8,553 bases of DNA from a candidate division KSB1 bacterium (lineage in GTDB: Bacteria > Zhuqueibacterota > JdFR-76 > DREG01): NCBI GenBank assembly GCA_022566355.1, contig JADFJB010000160.1, positions 1 to 8,553 of the forward strand. Reading direction: 5' to 3'. The number at the start of each line of letters is the position of its first letter. Position 1 is the stretch's first letter. The notes under the pieces were generated by a model. That model worked only from the letters and a program-made list of their open reading frames with translations. It did no database searches and was not told the origin of the DNA. The position numbers and the translations under genes are program-made. Shown here in pieces: positions 1 to 6,696 of this stretch.

Positions 1-27
1 TAATCCTTTTCAATCAAATCTAACAAG

Positions 28-237
28 ATCCCGAAACGCAGGCTGTCGCAGAATGCGCAATATCATTAAAATGTCATTCTGAGCGCCAGCGAAGAATCTT
101 GTTGGTACAGCCCTTAATAACTTGATTATACTAGAGTTACAACGAGTTTCAAACAAGATCCTTCACTCCGCTTCGCTCCGTTCAGGATGACAATTCCAGG
201 CTTTTTGCCTATTCTGCGACAGCCTGAACGTCGGGAT
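28..237 (-). repeat. Dispersed repeat element, complete copy with inverted ends (copy A)
   Basis: The ends at 40-54 and 211-225 are perfect 15-bp inverted repeats (AGGCTGTCGCAGAAT and its complement). Outside each lies ATCCCG at the same six-base distance, so the inverted ends run 28-54 and 211-237 with 23 of 27 positions matching. The interior has no credible ORF. Reading the - strand it contains a small AGGC/GCCT hairpin (198-210), a GTCATCCTGA...GGATCTTG phrase and an AGAATGACA phrase. A second copy in the opposite orientation starts at 3873 and matches over about 134 bases. Size, inverted ends and lack of coding suggest a MITE-like or REP/BIME-like noncoding element. No clear target-site duplication is visible; a short AACG occurs at both edges (35-38, 227-230). 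The repeat is well supported; its mode of spread is inference. Confidence 0.8.
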
Positions 238-472
238 GCCAAAGTTGGCGGTTTAAGCTTAAAAGCATGATTTCATGAATTATTCAGGATAAATAAAGTA
301 ATGCAATATATGATTAAATTTGTTTCGGTCAATAGCACTCTTGTATTCAAAATCAAAATTTGAGAAGATATTTTTCGAAATAATTGATTTGGTAAAAACA
401 AATAATCATTGTAAGTTACCATCATATGTATTTATCCGGAAACAGAAATAAATCAAAGCTTGATGAACAATA
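238..472. other. AT-rich leader region before the lipid kinase gene
   Basis: No ORF is supported here. A small GCCAA-AG-TTGGC hairpin (238-249) sits against the edge of the repeat element. The rest is AT-rich. A weak promoter-like pair, TTGGTA (389-394) and TAAGTT (412-417) with a 17-base spacer, precedes the + strand kinase gene, but in DNA this AT-rich such matches are common. No strong ribosome binding site precedes 473. Confidence 0.4.
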
Positions 473-1360
473 ATGAGTAAATATTACCTGGTTGTAAATC
501 CACATGGCGGCGGCAAAAAAGGTCTTGCTGTTTTGGAAAAAGTAAAGCCTATTTTCGAAGAATCCGGAGCTGAAATCGATATTAAAGAAACCCGGTATGC
601 CGGGCATTGCCGGATCATGGCCAATACATTTGAATACGATGGATATGACGGATTCTGCGCTATCGGTGGAGATGGAACGATGCATGAAGTTGTGAATGGC
701 ATGCTAACCAGGAATGATAGCAGGAAATTACCCATTGGCCTGATAACCGGCGGTACAGGCAATTCATTCATGCATGATATGGATTGCCTCGATCCAATTC
801 TTGCAGCAAAGAGAATTCTAACAGGGCGATTGCGCAAATTGGATATCGCTAAAGTGGATGCTAACGGCGAGACCATTTATAGCTTTAATATCGTCGGTTG
901 GGGATTACCGACAGATATAAACTTGCTGGCTGATAAAATGCGATGGCTGGGAGGACAGCGATACAACGTGGCATCGATTCTGGAAGTGTTTAAGAATACC
1001 AGGCGTCTGGCAAAAATCACTATTGACGGACGGACTATAGCGGGGGATTATGGCTTTATTTTGGGAATGAATACAATTCACACCGGAAATGGCATGAAGA
1101 TGGCACCCTTAGCGCGGATTGACGATGGTTTAATCGACTTATTGATCGTTCGCAAAGCCGGGAGATTAAAGTTATTGTCTTTGTTTGCAAAAATTTTCAA
1201 GGGTGATCATGTTGGAGATCCGGTGGTGGAATATCACCAGGCTAAAGAATTTTCAATTATTCCGATGGAAGATCATCCATTGAACATCGATGGAGAAATT
1301 CTCGGCAGCACGCCGATCCATGTAAAAATGCTTCCGGCAGCGATTGAAGTATTGGTTTGA
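473..1360 (+). CDS. Diacylglycerol/sphingosine kinase-family lipid kinase (YegS/DgkB-like)
   Basis: The 295-residue product fits the DAGK catalytic family (usually about 290-330 residues), soluble or membrane-associated enzymes that phosphorylate lipid hydroxyls such as diacylglycerol with ATP. Visible motifs: VNPHGGGKKG near the N terminus (residues 8-17, nucleotide-binding loop), GGDGTMHEVVNG (65-76, the family signature), GGTGNSF (93-99), DDGLIDL (217-223) and NIDGE (271-275). In the DgkB family the last two positions supply metal-site and catalytic acidic residues. No signal peptide or membrane segment is seen. The ATG at 473 places the first beta strand and glycine loop where the family has them, although no good Shine-Dalgarno sequence precedes it. 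The gene stands alone and is convergent with the M49 peptidase gene. The exact lipid substrate cannot be read from the sequence; phosphatidylglycerol, a sphingoid base or undecaprenol-like lipids are possible. Confidence 0.9.
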   Translation: MSKYYLVVNPHGGGKKGLAVLEKVKPIFEESGAEIDIKETRYAGHCRIMANTFEYDGYDGFCAIGGDGTMHEVVNGMLTRNDSRKLPIGLITGGTGNSFMHDMDCLDPILAAKRILTGRLRKLDIAKVDANGETIYSFNIVGWGLPTDINLLADKMRWLGGQRYNVASILEVFKNTRRLAKITIDGRTIAGDYGFILGMNTIHTGNGMKMAPLARIDDGLIDLLIVRKAGRLKLLSLFAKIFKGDHVGDPVVEYHQAKEFSIIPMEDHPLNIDGEILGSTPIHVKMLPAAIEVLV

Positions 1361-1378
1361 GAAACGTGAGACAGAGAA

Positions 1379-1421
1379 AACCACGAAGACACAGAAGGCA
1401 CAGAGTAATAAAGAGAAAAAA
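1379..1421. repeat. Purine-rich CACGAAGA-type intergenic phrase
   Basis: Three quasi-tandem units follow each other: CACGAAGA (1382-1389), CACAGAAGG (1390-1398) and CACAGAG (1399-1405), followed by an A/G-rich tail. This kind of phrase is, from memory, frequent between genes in several environmental bacterial genomes. Only one copy lies in this window, so its dispersed nature is inference. Confidence 0.4.
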
Positions 1422-1499
1422 ACATAAATAATGACTCTCACTTATAATTATCGAGAAGTTGAACTCCAGAATCCGGCACCCAACCACTTATTCCCAATT

Positions 1500-1581
1500 A
1501 CTTTATTTGTTCATTGATCATTTGAATTTGAGATTTATTTGTTAATTTGTTTTCTGTGATTTGAGATTTGTGATTTTCTAA
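1500..1581. repeat. Degenerate ATTTG-rich low-complexity repeat
   Basis: ATTTG or TTTG recurs at irregular 7-10-base intervals, in contexts such as TTATTTGTT, CATTTGAATTTG, ATTTATTTG, TAATTTG, GATTTGAG and GATTTGTG. The block has no stable hairpin and no ORF. With the purine-rich phrase at 1379-1421 it fills most of the gap between the convergent kinase and peptidase genes. Confidence 0.5.
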
Positions 1582-1626
1582 TCAACCCAAATTATATGAT
1601 ACCATCAGCTTGAATGGTTCCTAAAA

Positions 1627-1663
1627 CAAAATGCCCGGCCGAATGAACAAGCCGGGCATTTTG
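1627..1663. terminator. Bidirectional intrinsic terminator between convergent genes
   Basis: A 13-bp perfect stem (1627-1639 with 1651-1663, core ATGCCCGGC/GCCGGGCAT) closes an 11-base loop. The arm ends are A4 and T4, so both strands give a GC stem followed by U-rich RNA. The - strand reading (TTTTGTTTTAG after the stem) is the stronger one. It lies 27 bases beyond the peptidase stop codon and about 270 bases beyond the kinase stop codon, so it mainly serves the peptidase gene and can also stop read-through from the kinase gene. Confidence 0.85.
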
Positions 1664-1689
1664 AATTGATGTCAAATCAAGTTTAAGAA

Positions 1690-3711
1690 TTAATTCTCAT
1701 TGGGAAGAAAAGAATAATTCTCGGCATACTCCAGCATTTGCGCCGTGAAATCATCAGGGTATTCAATCTTCACATCGACAATTTTTCCATCACGCTCAAC
1801 CGGGACAAGTCGTGCATTGATAAAACCACTATAAGGTGCGATGTTGAGCTTGCCAAAGCGTTCCAGGACTTCTTTATGCAATTCCTGATCGACTTTGACG
1901 CCATAAGTTTCAATCAATGCGGCTCCCGATTCATAATCACCTTCGGATTTAATTCGCTGAATTTCACGCAGTAATTGCCCGAACAGGTCCCGTAATTTTT
2001 CATAATCATTGATAACGAAATAGGTTTTGCCGTCTTTCTTTTTACGCTCGATGACGTTATCGGCCTTGCCTTTCTCATAGGCCCATTTTGCGACCATCTG
2101 GCGGTTACGCATGTGGGATTCTTCGACATCATCACCCAATTCCAAACGCCGCAGTTGCGTCATTAAACCATTAGTGATGTAACCATTGTATTCATCTTTG
2201 CCAACATCCAATGTGGGTATGACGCCAATATCGACTAATTTTTGGTCCATAATAAAATAAAGTGCAACCAGGTCTGCGCGGCCTTCTTCGAGAGCGGATG
2301 CATAACTCTTCAAAGTTTCTTTGGTCGTTCCCACGCCGGGGTTCAATTTGCCGGAAGCATGGCCTATGACTTCATGCATATCCGTATGAAGATTACCCGA
2401 AAGTACTCCCCATTTTTTAGCCAAATCAACCTCTTCTTCGGAATAAGCGAATTCTTCCAAAAAGCCATCTCCTGCCGAAGCTGCATTGTAAGTATCCACG
2501 ATATTACCCAGGGTTACAGATTTTGAGCCATGTTTGGCACGGATCCAATTGGCGTTCGGTAAATTGATCCCGATAGGTGAAGAGGGCGATGTAGCGCCAA
2601 CTTCTCCTATTACGGTAACCACATTGGCGAGGATGCCGGTTACATCCTCTTTTTTATGTTCATCCATTATTGTGGAATTGTCTTCAAACCACTGGGCTTC
2701 GGCGCCAATGGCATCGATGCGTTTTGTTGCCTCCTTATCCTTCAATTCCAAAACCGATTCGAAAGCACCTCGATAACCGATGGCGTCGCCATATACCTCG
2801 ATAAAGCCGAGTATCAAATCGAAGGTGGATTCGGTATCTTCAACCCAGGCGATACTGTACTTGTCGAATGTTTTCAGATTTCCGGTTTGGAAATATTCGG
2901 CTAACAACGCAAGGGCTCTTTGTTGCTTGTCATTTTCAGCAACGTCAACGGCTTTATTTAGCCAATAGATAATTTTTTCCAGCGCCGGACCGTACATGCC
3001 GCCGACTTTCCATACTTTTTCCACAAGGTGGCCATCTTCCTTAACCAGTTTGGAGTTTAGGCCGTACGAAATCGGTTCGGGATCGTTGGGATCGCGTTTG
3101 CCGTCATAAAAAGCCGCCACTTCATCCGCGGTCACGCCTTCATAATAATTGTTGGCCGATTCTGCCACATGATCGACACCCTTGGCCAGGTTCACTGCTT
3201 TGGCAGCTACAGTTGGATCGAAGATGATCGGTGTCAATCGCGCCACTAACTGCTCGACACTCTCCCCGTCGCTAACGGGGAATACGCCATCTGTGTTGCT
3301 AACAAGCTCCGCAAAATATTCCGATGAAAAGTCAGGCATTATTTTCGCGGTGGAATAGTGGTGATGAATGCCGCTGGAAAACCAGACGCGTTTGGTGTAG
3401 ACCATGAAATTGTTGAAATCGTCTGACTTGCGATCGCCACTGTAATGCTTAACAATTTCTTCCAGGGTTCGCCGTACCGTGAGATTGTATTTGTAATTTT
3501 GATCCCAACAGATATCCCTGCCGGAAAGACCTGCCTGGTAGAGATAATAAGCCAGTTCTTTTTGCTTGGCCGTCAGCTCATCGAAGCCCGGAACCTGGTA
3601 ACGAAGAATACGAAGATCGGCGAACTGCTCGGTGATTACTTTGAATTCTTGCCCGCTTTCGCAGCCTAACATACCCAAAAACAGGATAGAAATGAGGATG
3701 AATTTCTTCAT
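1690..3711 (-). CDS. M49-family zinc metallopeptidase lipoprotein, dipeptidyl peptidase III-like
   Basis: The 673-residue product matches the M49 family; bacterial members are about 650-700 residues, human DPP III 737. The zinc motif HEVIGH is at 446-451, with predicted ligands H446 and H451 and catalytic E447. The second family motif, EEGRAD, is at 475-480, with E476 the likely third ligand; its third position is Gly where human DPP III has Cys. The substrate-cleft segment GINLPNANW...VTLGN (381-403) is also typical. The N terminus is a lipoprotein signal: KK, a hydrophobic stretch (4-15) and lipobox MLGC with C17, followed by Glu. The mature enzyme is therefore expected to be membrane-anchored outside the cytoplasm. 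M49 enzymes release dipeptides from the N terminus of short peptides, so a role in peptide uptake or turnover is likely. The ATG has a good AAAGGAG site six bases upstream. The gene appears monocistronic, with a promoter-like motif upstream and a terminator after it. Confidence 0.93.
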   Translation of the reverse strand: MKKFILISILFLGMLGCESGQEFKVITEQFADLRILRYQVPGFDELTAKQKELAYYLYQAGLSGRDICWDQNYKYNLTVRRTLEEIVKHYSGDRKSDDFNNFMVYTKRVWFSSGIHHHYSTAKIMPDFSSEYFAELVSNTDGVFPVSDGESVEQLVARLTPIIFDPTVAAKAVNLAKGVDHVAESANNYYEGVTADEVAAFYDGKRDPNDPEPISYGLNSKLVKEDGHLVEKVWKVGGMYGPALEKIIYWLNKAVDVAENDKQQRALALLAEYFQTGNLKTFDKYSIAWVEDTESTFDLILGFIEVYGDAIGYRGAFESVLELKDKEATKRIDAIGAEAQWFEDNSTIMDEHKKEDVTGILANVVTVIGEVGATSPSSPIGINLPNANWIRAKHGSKSVTLGNIVDTYNAASAGDGFLEEFAYSEEEVDLAKKWGVLSGNLHTDMHEVIGHASGKLNPGVGTTKETLKSYASALEEGRADLVALYFIMDQKLVDIGVIPTLDVGKDEYNGYITNGLMTQLRRLELGDDVEESHMRNRQMVAKWAYEKGKADNVIERKKKDGKTYFVINDYEKLRDLFGQLLREIQRIKSEGDYESGAALIETYGVKVDQELHKEVLERFGKLNIAPYSGFINARLVPVERDGKIVDVKIEYPDDFTAQMLEYAENYSFLPNEN

Positions 3712-3717
3712 TGAATT

Positions 3718-3724
3718 CTCCTTT
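3718..3724 (-). promoter_or_regulatory. Ribosome binding site of the M49 peptidase gene
   Basis: On the - strand AAAGGAG ends six bases before the ATG at 3711. This fixes the start that includes the lipoprotein signal peptide. Confidence 0.75.
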
Positions 3725-3783
3725 ATCTTTTGAGAAAAACGTATTTTATAAATGCTGGATTTTTGGATAAAACATACAAAACA

Positions 3784-3812
3784 AGAATAGAGTACAGAAA
3801 AAAGAAGATCAA
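3784..3812 (-). promoter_or_regulatory. Candidate promoter of the M49 peptidase gene
   Basis: On the - strand TTGATC (3812-3807) is followed after 17 bases by TATTCT (3789-3784), a reasonable sigma-70-like pair giving a 5' leader of roughly 65 bases. Its -35 side lies in CTTGATCTTCTTT (3813-3801), identical at 6371-6359 upstream of nhaC, and flanking bases are also similar. The conservation favours a real promoter or regulator site; the assignment to a particular sigma factor is inference. Confidence 0.4.
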
Positions 3813-3872
3813 GTGAAAATAGGGTAGGGGGAAAAGGTTTTTAAAATAGTTGATAGAGCCTAAAGCCAAATT

Positions 3873-4018
3873 ATCCCGCCAAGGAGGCTGTTGCAGAATA
3901 GGCAAAAGCCTGCAATTGTCATCCTGAACGGAGCGAAGCGGAATGAAGGATCTTGCTTGAAACTCGTTGTAACTCTCGGATAATCAGGTTATTAAGGGGA
4001 GTACCAGTAAGATTCTTC
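3873..4018 (+). repeat. Second, one-ended copy of the dispersed repeat (copy B)
   Basis: This copy starts with ATCCCG, six variable bases, then AGGCTGTTGCAGAAT (3885-3899), exactly the end structure of copy A. It then follows copy A read on the - strand for about 134 bases with some 12 differences by hand alignment (about 91% identity), up to AAGATTCTT. One difference is a single-base indel in the loop of the AGGC/GCCT hairpin (3900-3911), leaving the stem intact. After 4018 the similarity largely breaks down and the other inverted end is missing. Confidence 0.8.
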
Positions 4019-4117
4019 TCCCGCCAAGGCGGGATCACATTAAAAATTAGGCTCATCATAAAACAATCTCCCCTGGACTCATCATTAAACTAGGAGGGGA
4101 AACTCCTCCTCTTGATC
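4019..4117. other. Palindrome-rich mosaic intergenic segment
   Basis: This follows the point where copy B loses similarity to copy A. It starts with a perfect TCCCGCC-AA-GGCGGGA palindrome (4019-4034). A 13-base near-identical direct repeat follows, CTCATCATAAAAC (4052-4064) and CTCATCATTAAAC (4078-4090), 26 bases apart. Then comes a hairpin AGGAGGGG-AAA-CTCCTCCT (4092-4110, one G-U pair). No ORF is supported. It looks like an accretion of small repeats rather than a decayed gene. Confidence 0.5.
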
Positions 4118-4178
4118 AGGCTGTCCGAGAACCCCAAAAATGTCACCCCCGAGTGTTTCTATCGGGGGTCTATTTGTA
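4118..4178. repeat. Related repeat fragment with a GC hairpin, possible terminator of the GNAT gene
   Basis: AGGCTGT with AGAA following (4118-4130), then AATGTCA and TTGTACC, echo the order of phrases at the left end of copy A (AGGCTGT, AGAA, AATGTCA, TTGGTACA), suggesting a diverged relative. It carries a perfect 8-bp stem ACCCCCGA/TCGGGGGT (4145-4152 and 4162-4169, 9-base loop). On the - strand the stem is followed by GACATTTTT, so it could terminate transcripts from the GNAT gene, whose stop codon lies about 33 bases before the hairpin. The terminator role is inferred; the T run starts a few bases late. Confidence 0.5.
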
Positions 4179-4202
4179 CCGGCATGAGACTGCGATCTTT
4201 TT

Positions 4203-4811
4203 TCATATGTTTTTATCTGACCGAAACATACACCAGGTGTGCAATTCTTCTATATCTGCTTCTCCCGTGACATTAAAACCAAAATGCTCATAAATGGGAA
4301 TATTCTCTTTTTTTTCAGTACTCAAACTAATCCCATTCGAATTTGGATCTGACTCAGAGACTTCAATGAGATTCTCGATTAAGAACTTTGCATATCCTTT
4401 GCCCTGGTGACCGGGTAAAACACCAATGATTCCCAGGTAATAATGCGTGATTTCCGGTTCATACTTGCCGGCTTGCTTTTCGTATGCCTCCAACCGTTGA
4501 ATGGCATCTTTACCAATCACTTGCCCTAATCGGTTATATACATCGTGTAAAGCTTCCGGCCAGGGTTTGAAAATGGGTTCATTGATACCGGCAACAGCGA
4601 CTAATTCTTGTCCGGAATATACGCCCAATAAAGGGTAATCCCGGGTTAACCGGGTCTCACAGAAAAAGCCAACCAGCGCTTCGAGATGTCCCTGGTAATT
4701 TGTGTTTGAATCTTTCAGAATATATCGCATTACCGGATACTGTTGAAATGCCGAAGCTAATACCTCAACTGCCTGATTTTTTTCATTATAGGTTAATCTT
4801 TTTATCTTCAT
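4203..4811 (-). CDS. GNAT-family N-acetyltransferase
   Basis: The 202-residue cytoplasmic protein belongs to the GNAT fold, which transfers acetyl from acetyl-CoA to an amine. The acetyl-CoA-binding motif A is clear: a strand YYLGIIGVLP (124-133) followed by the loop GHQGKGYA (134-141), matching Q/RxxGxG/A, and its helix. Motif B appears as NIPIYEHFGF (170-179), the usual NxxxYEKxGF signature. The N-terminal 120 residues are less typical and probably form the acceptor side, so the substrate cannot be read; small-molecule detoxification or protein N-acetylation are both possible. An in-frame TGA lies just upstream, so the ATG at 4811 is the first possible ATG. It lacks a clear Shine-Dalgarno sequence. 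It begins 66 bases after the nhaC stop codon on the same strand with no terminator seen between, so co-transcription with nhaC is likely. Confidence 0.88.
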   Translation of the reverse strand: MKIKRLTYNEKNQAVEVLASAFQQYPVMRYILKDSNTNYQGHLEALVGFFCETRLTRDYPLLGVYSGQELVAVAGINEPIFKPWPEALHDVYNRLGQVIGKDAIQRLEAYEKQAGKYEPEITHYYLGIIGVLPGHQGKGYAKFLIENLIEVSESDPNSNGISLSTEKKENIPIYEHFGFNVTGEADIEELHTWCMFRSDKNI

Positions 4812-4877
4812 TTTTGTCGTTAGATTGGCTTCTCACCTGGTTTTAGATAACGATTTTTGGATCATATTCCCCATCCC

Positions 4878-6290
4878 TTAACTTCCCGGTGTCGTTTCAT
4901 CTTCCCTGATTTTAGGCGCTATTGCAAACCCTGTAAATCCATAAATAACGGCGAAAATAAATCCTGTATAACACATTACTGCCCATTTGGCATAGGCTAA
5001 CGTATCCACACCCAAAGTGCCTGCCATAAAAACACCAGCGATGCTCCAGGGAATAAGCGGCACAACCACGGTTCCGCTATCTTCGGTGGTGCGGGACAGA
5101 TTTTTAGCCGCCAGGTTGTTTTTTTTGTAAGCCGGCGCAAATAATTCTCCCGGGATCAGGATGGAAAGGAATGAACTGCCGGTCATCATTGCGGTTGTAA
5201 TTCCGGCTGCCACAGTAGAAGCGATGAGCTTGCCGGTGGTATTGGCTATTTTCAACAATCTTTCTAACAAGACATCCAGCATACCGGTGGTTTGTATAAT
5301 TCCGCCAAATGCAAATGCGCAAAAAGCGATTAGAGTGACATGCATCATACTAACCATTCCTCCGCGAGTAAGTAGTTTATCCACTAATGCGTTACTTGTT
5401 TGCGCCTCGTAACCCGTTACCATGGATTTAACGGCAGTTTGCAAATCCACATGTTGTATGAAAATAGCCAGTAATACAGCAACTAAAGCGGAAAACAGCA
5501 TGCCGGGAATAACTGGTTTTTTCCTTATGGCTAAATACAACGTTATGAGAGCCGGCAATACCAGCAGCCAATGAAATTCAAAGTTCGATTGGATCACGTT
5601 CATCATGGTTTCGGTTTGTGTAAGAGAGGCTTCACCCGTTGTAGAAGAAAACAGGCCTATGAAGAAATAGACGGTTAATCCCAGCAGCCATGCCGGTGTG
5701 GTGGTCCAGAGCAAATGGCGGATATGATCAAAGAGATTGCTCTGCGCGGCAATGGGCGCCAGGTTGGTGGTATCGGAAAAAGGTGAGAGTTTATCGCCAA
5801 AATAGGCGCCGGCTACAATCGCTCCCGCTGCTTGCGGCAGGGGTATATTCAATCCATGCGCAATTCCGATAAACGCAACGCCAATGGTGCCGACAGTTCC
5901 GTAAGATGTGCCGGTCACAACCGAAATTACACTGGATACGATACAGGCTGTTACCAGGAAGAATTTAGGATTAATAATTTTCAGGCCATAAAAAATCAAC
6001 ATGGGAATGGTACCGGCGGCAATCCACGAGCCGATGAGAGCGCCGACAACAATCACGATAAGCATGGCCGGCATGCCTTTCATCATACTTGCAAGAATGC
6101 CTTTCTCGATTTCTTTGTAATTGTAGCCAAGACGCAGCGCAATGATTCCTGCAACGGTTGCAGCGGCGATTAAAAGGATTTCAGCGTTTAAGCGCAATAC
6201 TCCGTAACCAAAACCCAGAAAGATGGCAATGGCTATTAGCGGCGTAAGAGATTGCAGGAATGTGGGCGTTTTCTTGTGATTGGAACCCAT
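4878..6290 (-). CDS. nhaC: NhaC-family Na+/H+ antiporter
   Basis: The 470-residue inner-membrane protein has about eleven or twelve hydrophobic segments and the usual length of the NhaC family, which exchanges Na+ for H+ to control internal sodium and pH. Strong family segments are SSVISVVTGTSYGTVGTIG (119-137), GAYFGDKLSPFSDTTN (161-176), and SSFLSILIPGELFAPAYKK (372-390) followed by TTEDSGTVVVPLIPWS (401-416). Their buried Asp, Glu, Ser and Thr residues likely line the ion path. Related members (MleN-like) exchange malate and lactate with Na+ and H+, so the second substrate is not proven. The ATG at 6290 has AGGAG upstream with an 11-base gap, a little long. It is probably the first gene of a pair with the downstream GNAT gene, and a promoter-like motif shared with the M49 gene lies about 70 bases upstream. 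Confidence 0.93.
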   Translation of the reverse strand: MGSNHKKTPTFLQSLTPLIAIAIFLGFGYGVLRLNAEILLIAAATVAGIIALRLGYNYKEIEKGILASMMKGMPAMLIVIVVGALIGSWIAAGTIPMLIFYGLKIINPKFFLVTACIVSSVISVVTGTSYGTVGTIGVAFIGIAHGLNIPLPQAAGAIVAGAYFGDKLSPFSDTTNLAPIAAQSNLFDHIRHLLWTTTPAWLLGLTVYFFIGLFSSTTGEASLTQTETMMNVIQSNFEFHWLLVLPALITLYLAIRKKPVIPGMLFSALVAVLLAIFIQHVDLQTAVKSMVTGYEAQTSNALVDKLLTRGGMVSMMHVTLIAFCAFAFGGIIQTTGMLDVLLERLLKIANTTGKLIASTVAAGITTAMMTGSSFLSILIPGELFAPAYKKNNLAAKNLSRTTEDSGTVVVPLIPWSIAGVFMAGTLGVDTLAYAKWAVMCYTGFIFAVIYGFTGFAIAPKIREDETTPGS

Positions 6291-6301
6291 GGGATTAAAA
6301 T

Positions 6302-6307
6302 CTCCTT
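6302..6307 (-). promoter_or_regulatory. Ribosome binding site of nhaC
   Basis: AAGGAG on the - strand lies 11 bases before the ATG at 6290. The spacing is longer than usual, but no alternative start codon lies closer in frame. Confidence 0.55.
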
Positions 6308-6343
6308 GTTGGTTATCCTTGTTGAATTAGAAACTAAGACTAC

Positions 6344-6370
6344 GATATAGAACTGGAGAAAGAAGATCAA
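6344..6370 (-). promoter_or_regulatory. Candidate promoter or regulator site of nhaC
   Basis: CTTGATCTTCTTT (6371-6359 on the - strand) is identical to the block upstream of the M49 gene, and a GGGT/ACCC block lies just upstream of both. TTGATC (6370-6365) is followed by TATATC (6349-6344) with a 15-base spacer, two shorter than in the other copy. A -10 element shifted by two bases (TATCGT) would restore 17. The shared block is seen; its function is inference. Confidence 0.35.
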
Positions 6371-6371
6371 G

Positions 6372-6696
6372 GGAAAAAGGGTCGGGCAAAGCCGGATTAA
6401 AATTAAATGCAATCATCCCCAATACGGTTTACCAAACTATCGTTGGGGGAATTGTTGCAGTGAGTTGAATGAGGTGGATAGGATCCAGGAGTATTGAAGG
6501 GTTTAGGGGGAGGTGAGCTATAGTTCTTTATCTTTTAACCCGGATTTCTCTATCAGATTGTAGAGTCCAGCGATACAGTACTTCCCAAATTATGTTTCAG
6601 TACAGCACTTATTAAACCCCCATCGCCATTCACGGAAACCTTGCTCCAATTAAGATGAGTTAGGAGTATATCTAATTACTCTATAATTATATAGTT
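6372..6696. other. Noncoding gap between nhaC and the TonB gene
   Basis: No supported gene. An imperfect two-part hairpin lies at 6417-6450: outer stem CCCCAA/TTGGGG, a small internal loop, and inner stem GTTT-ACC-AAAC. It sits upstream of the candidate nhaC promoter, so it would be in the nhaC transcript only if transcription starts farther away. A 41-codon open stretch without ATG runs on the - strand from 6675 to 6553; I do not recognise it. The part from 6661 to 6711 is very AT-rich. No good terminator is seen just beyond the TonB stop codon. Confidence 0.4.

Noticed and set aside
40-225. CRISPR-like or tRNA-like structure in the inverted-repeat region
   Set aside because: There are only two inverted ends rather than regularly spaced direct repeats, and no cloverleaf can be drawn.
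484-876. 130-codon open frame on the - strand inside the lipid kinase gene
   Set aside because: It is antisense to conserved kinase motifs and has no family features or ribosome binding site.
3723-3905. 60-codon open frame on the - strand upstream of the M49 gene
   Set aside because: It overlaps the peptidase ribosome binding site, the candidate promoter and the start of repeat copy B; its hydrophobic look comes from AT-rich sequence.
6553-6675. 41-codon open stretch on the - strand with a protein-like appearance
   Set aside because: It has no ATG, no ribosome binding site and no family I recognise; a stretch of this length is expected by chance. A translated search of the segment would settle whether it is a gene remnant.
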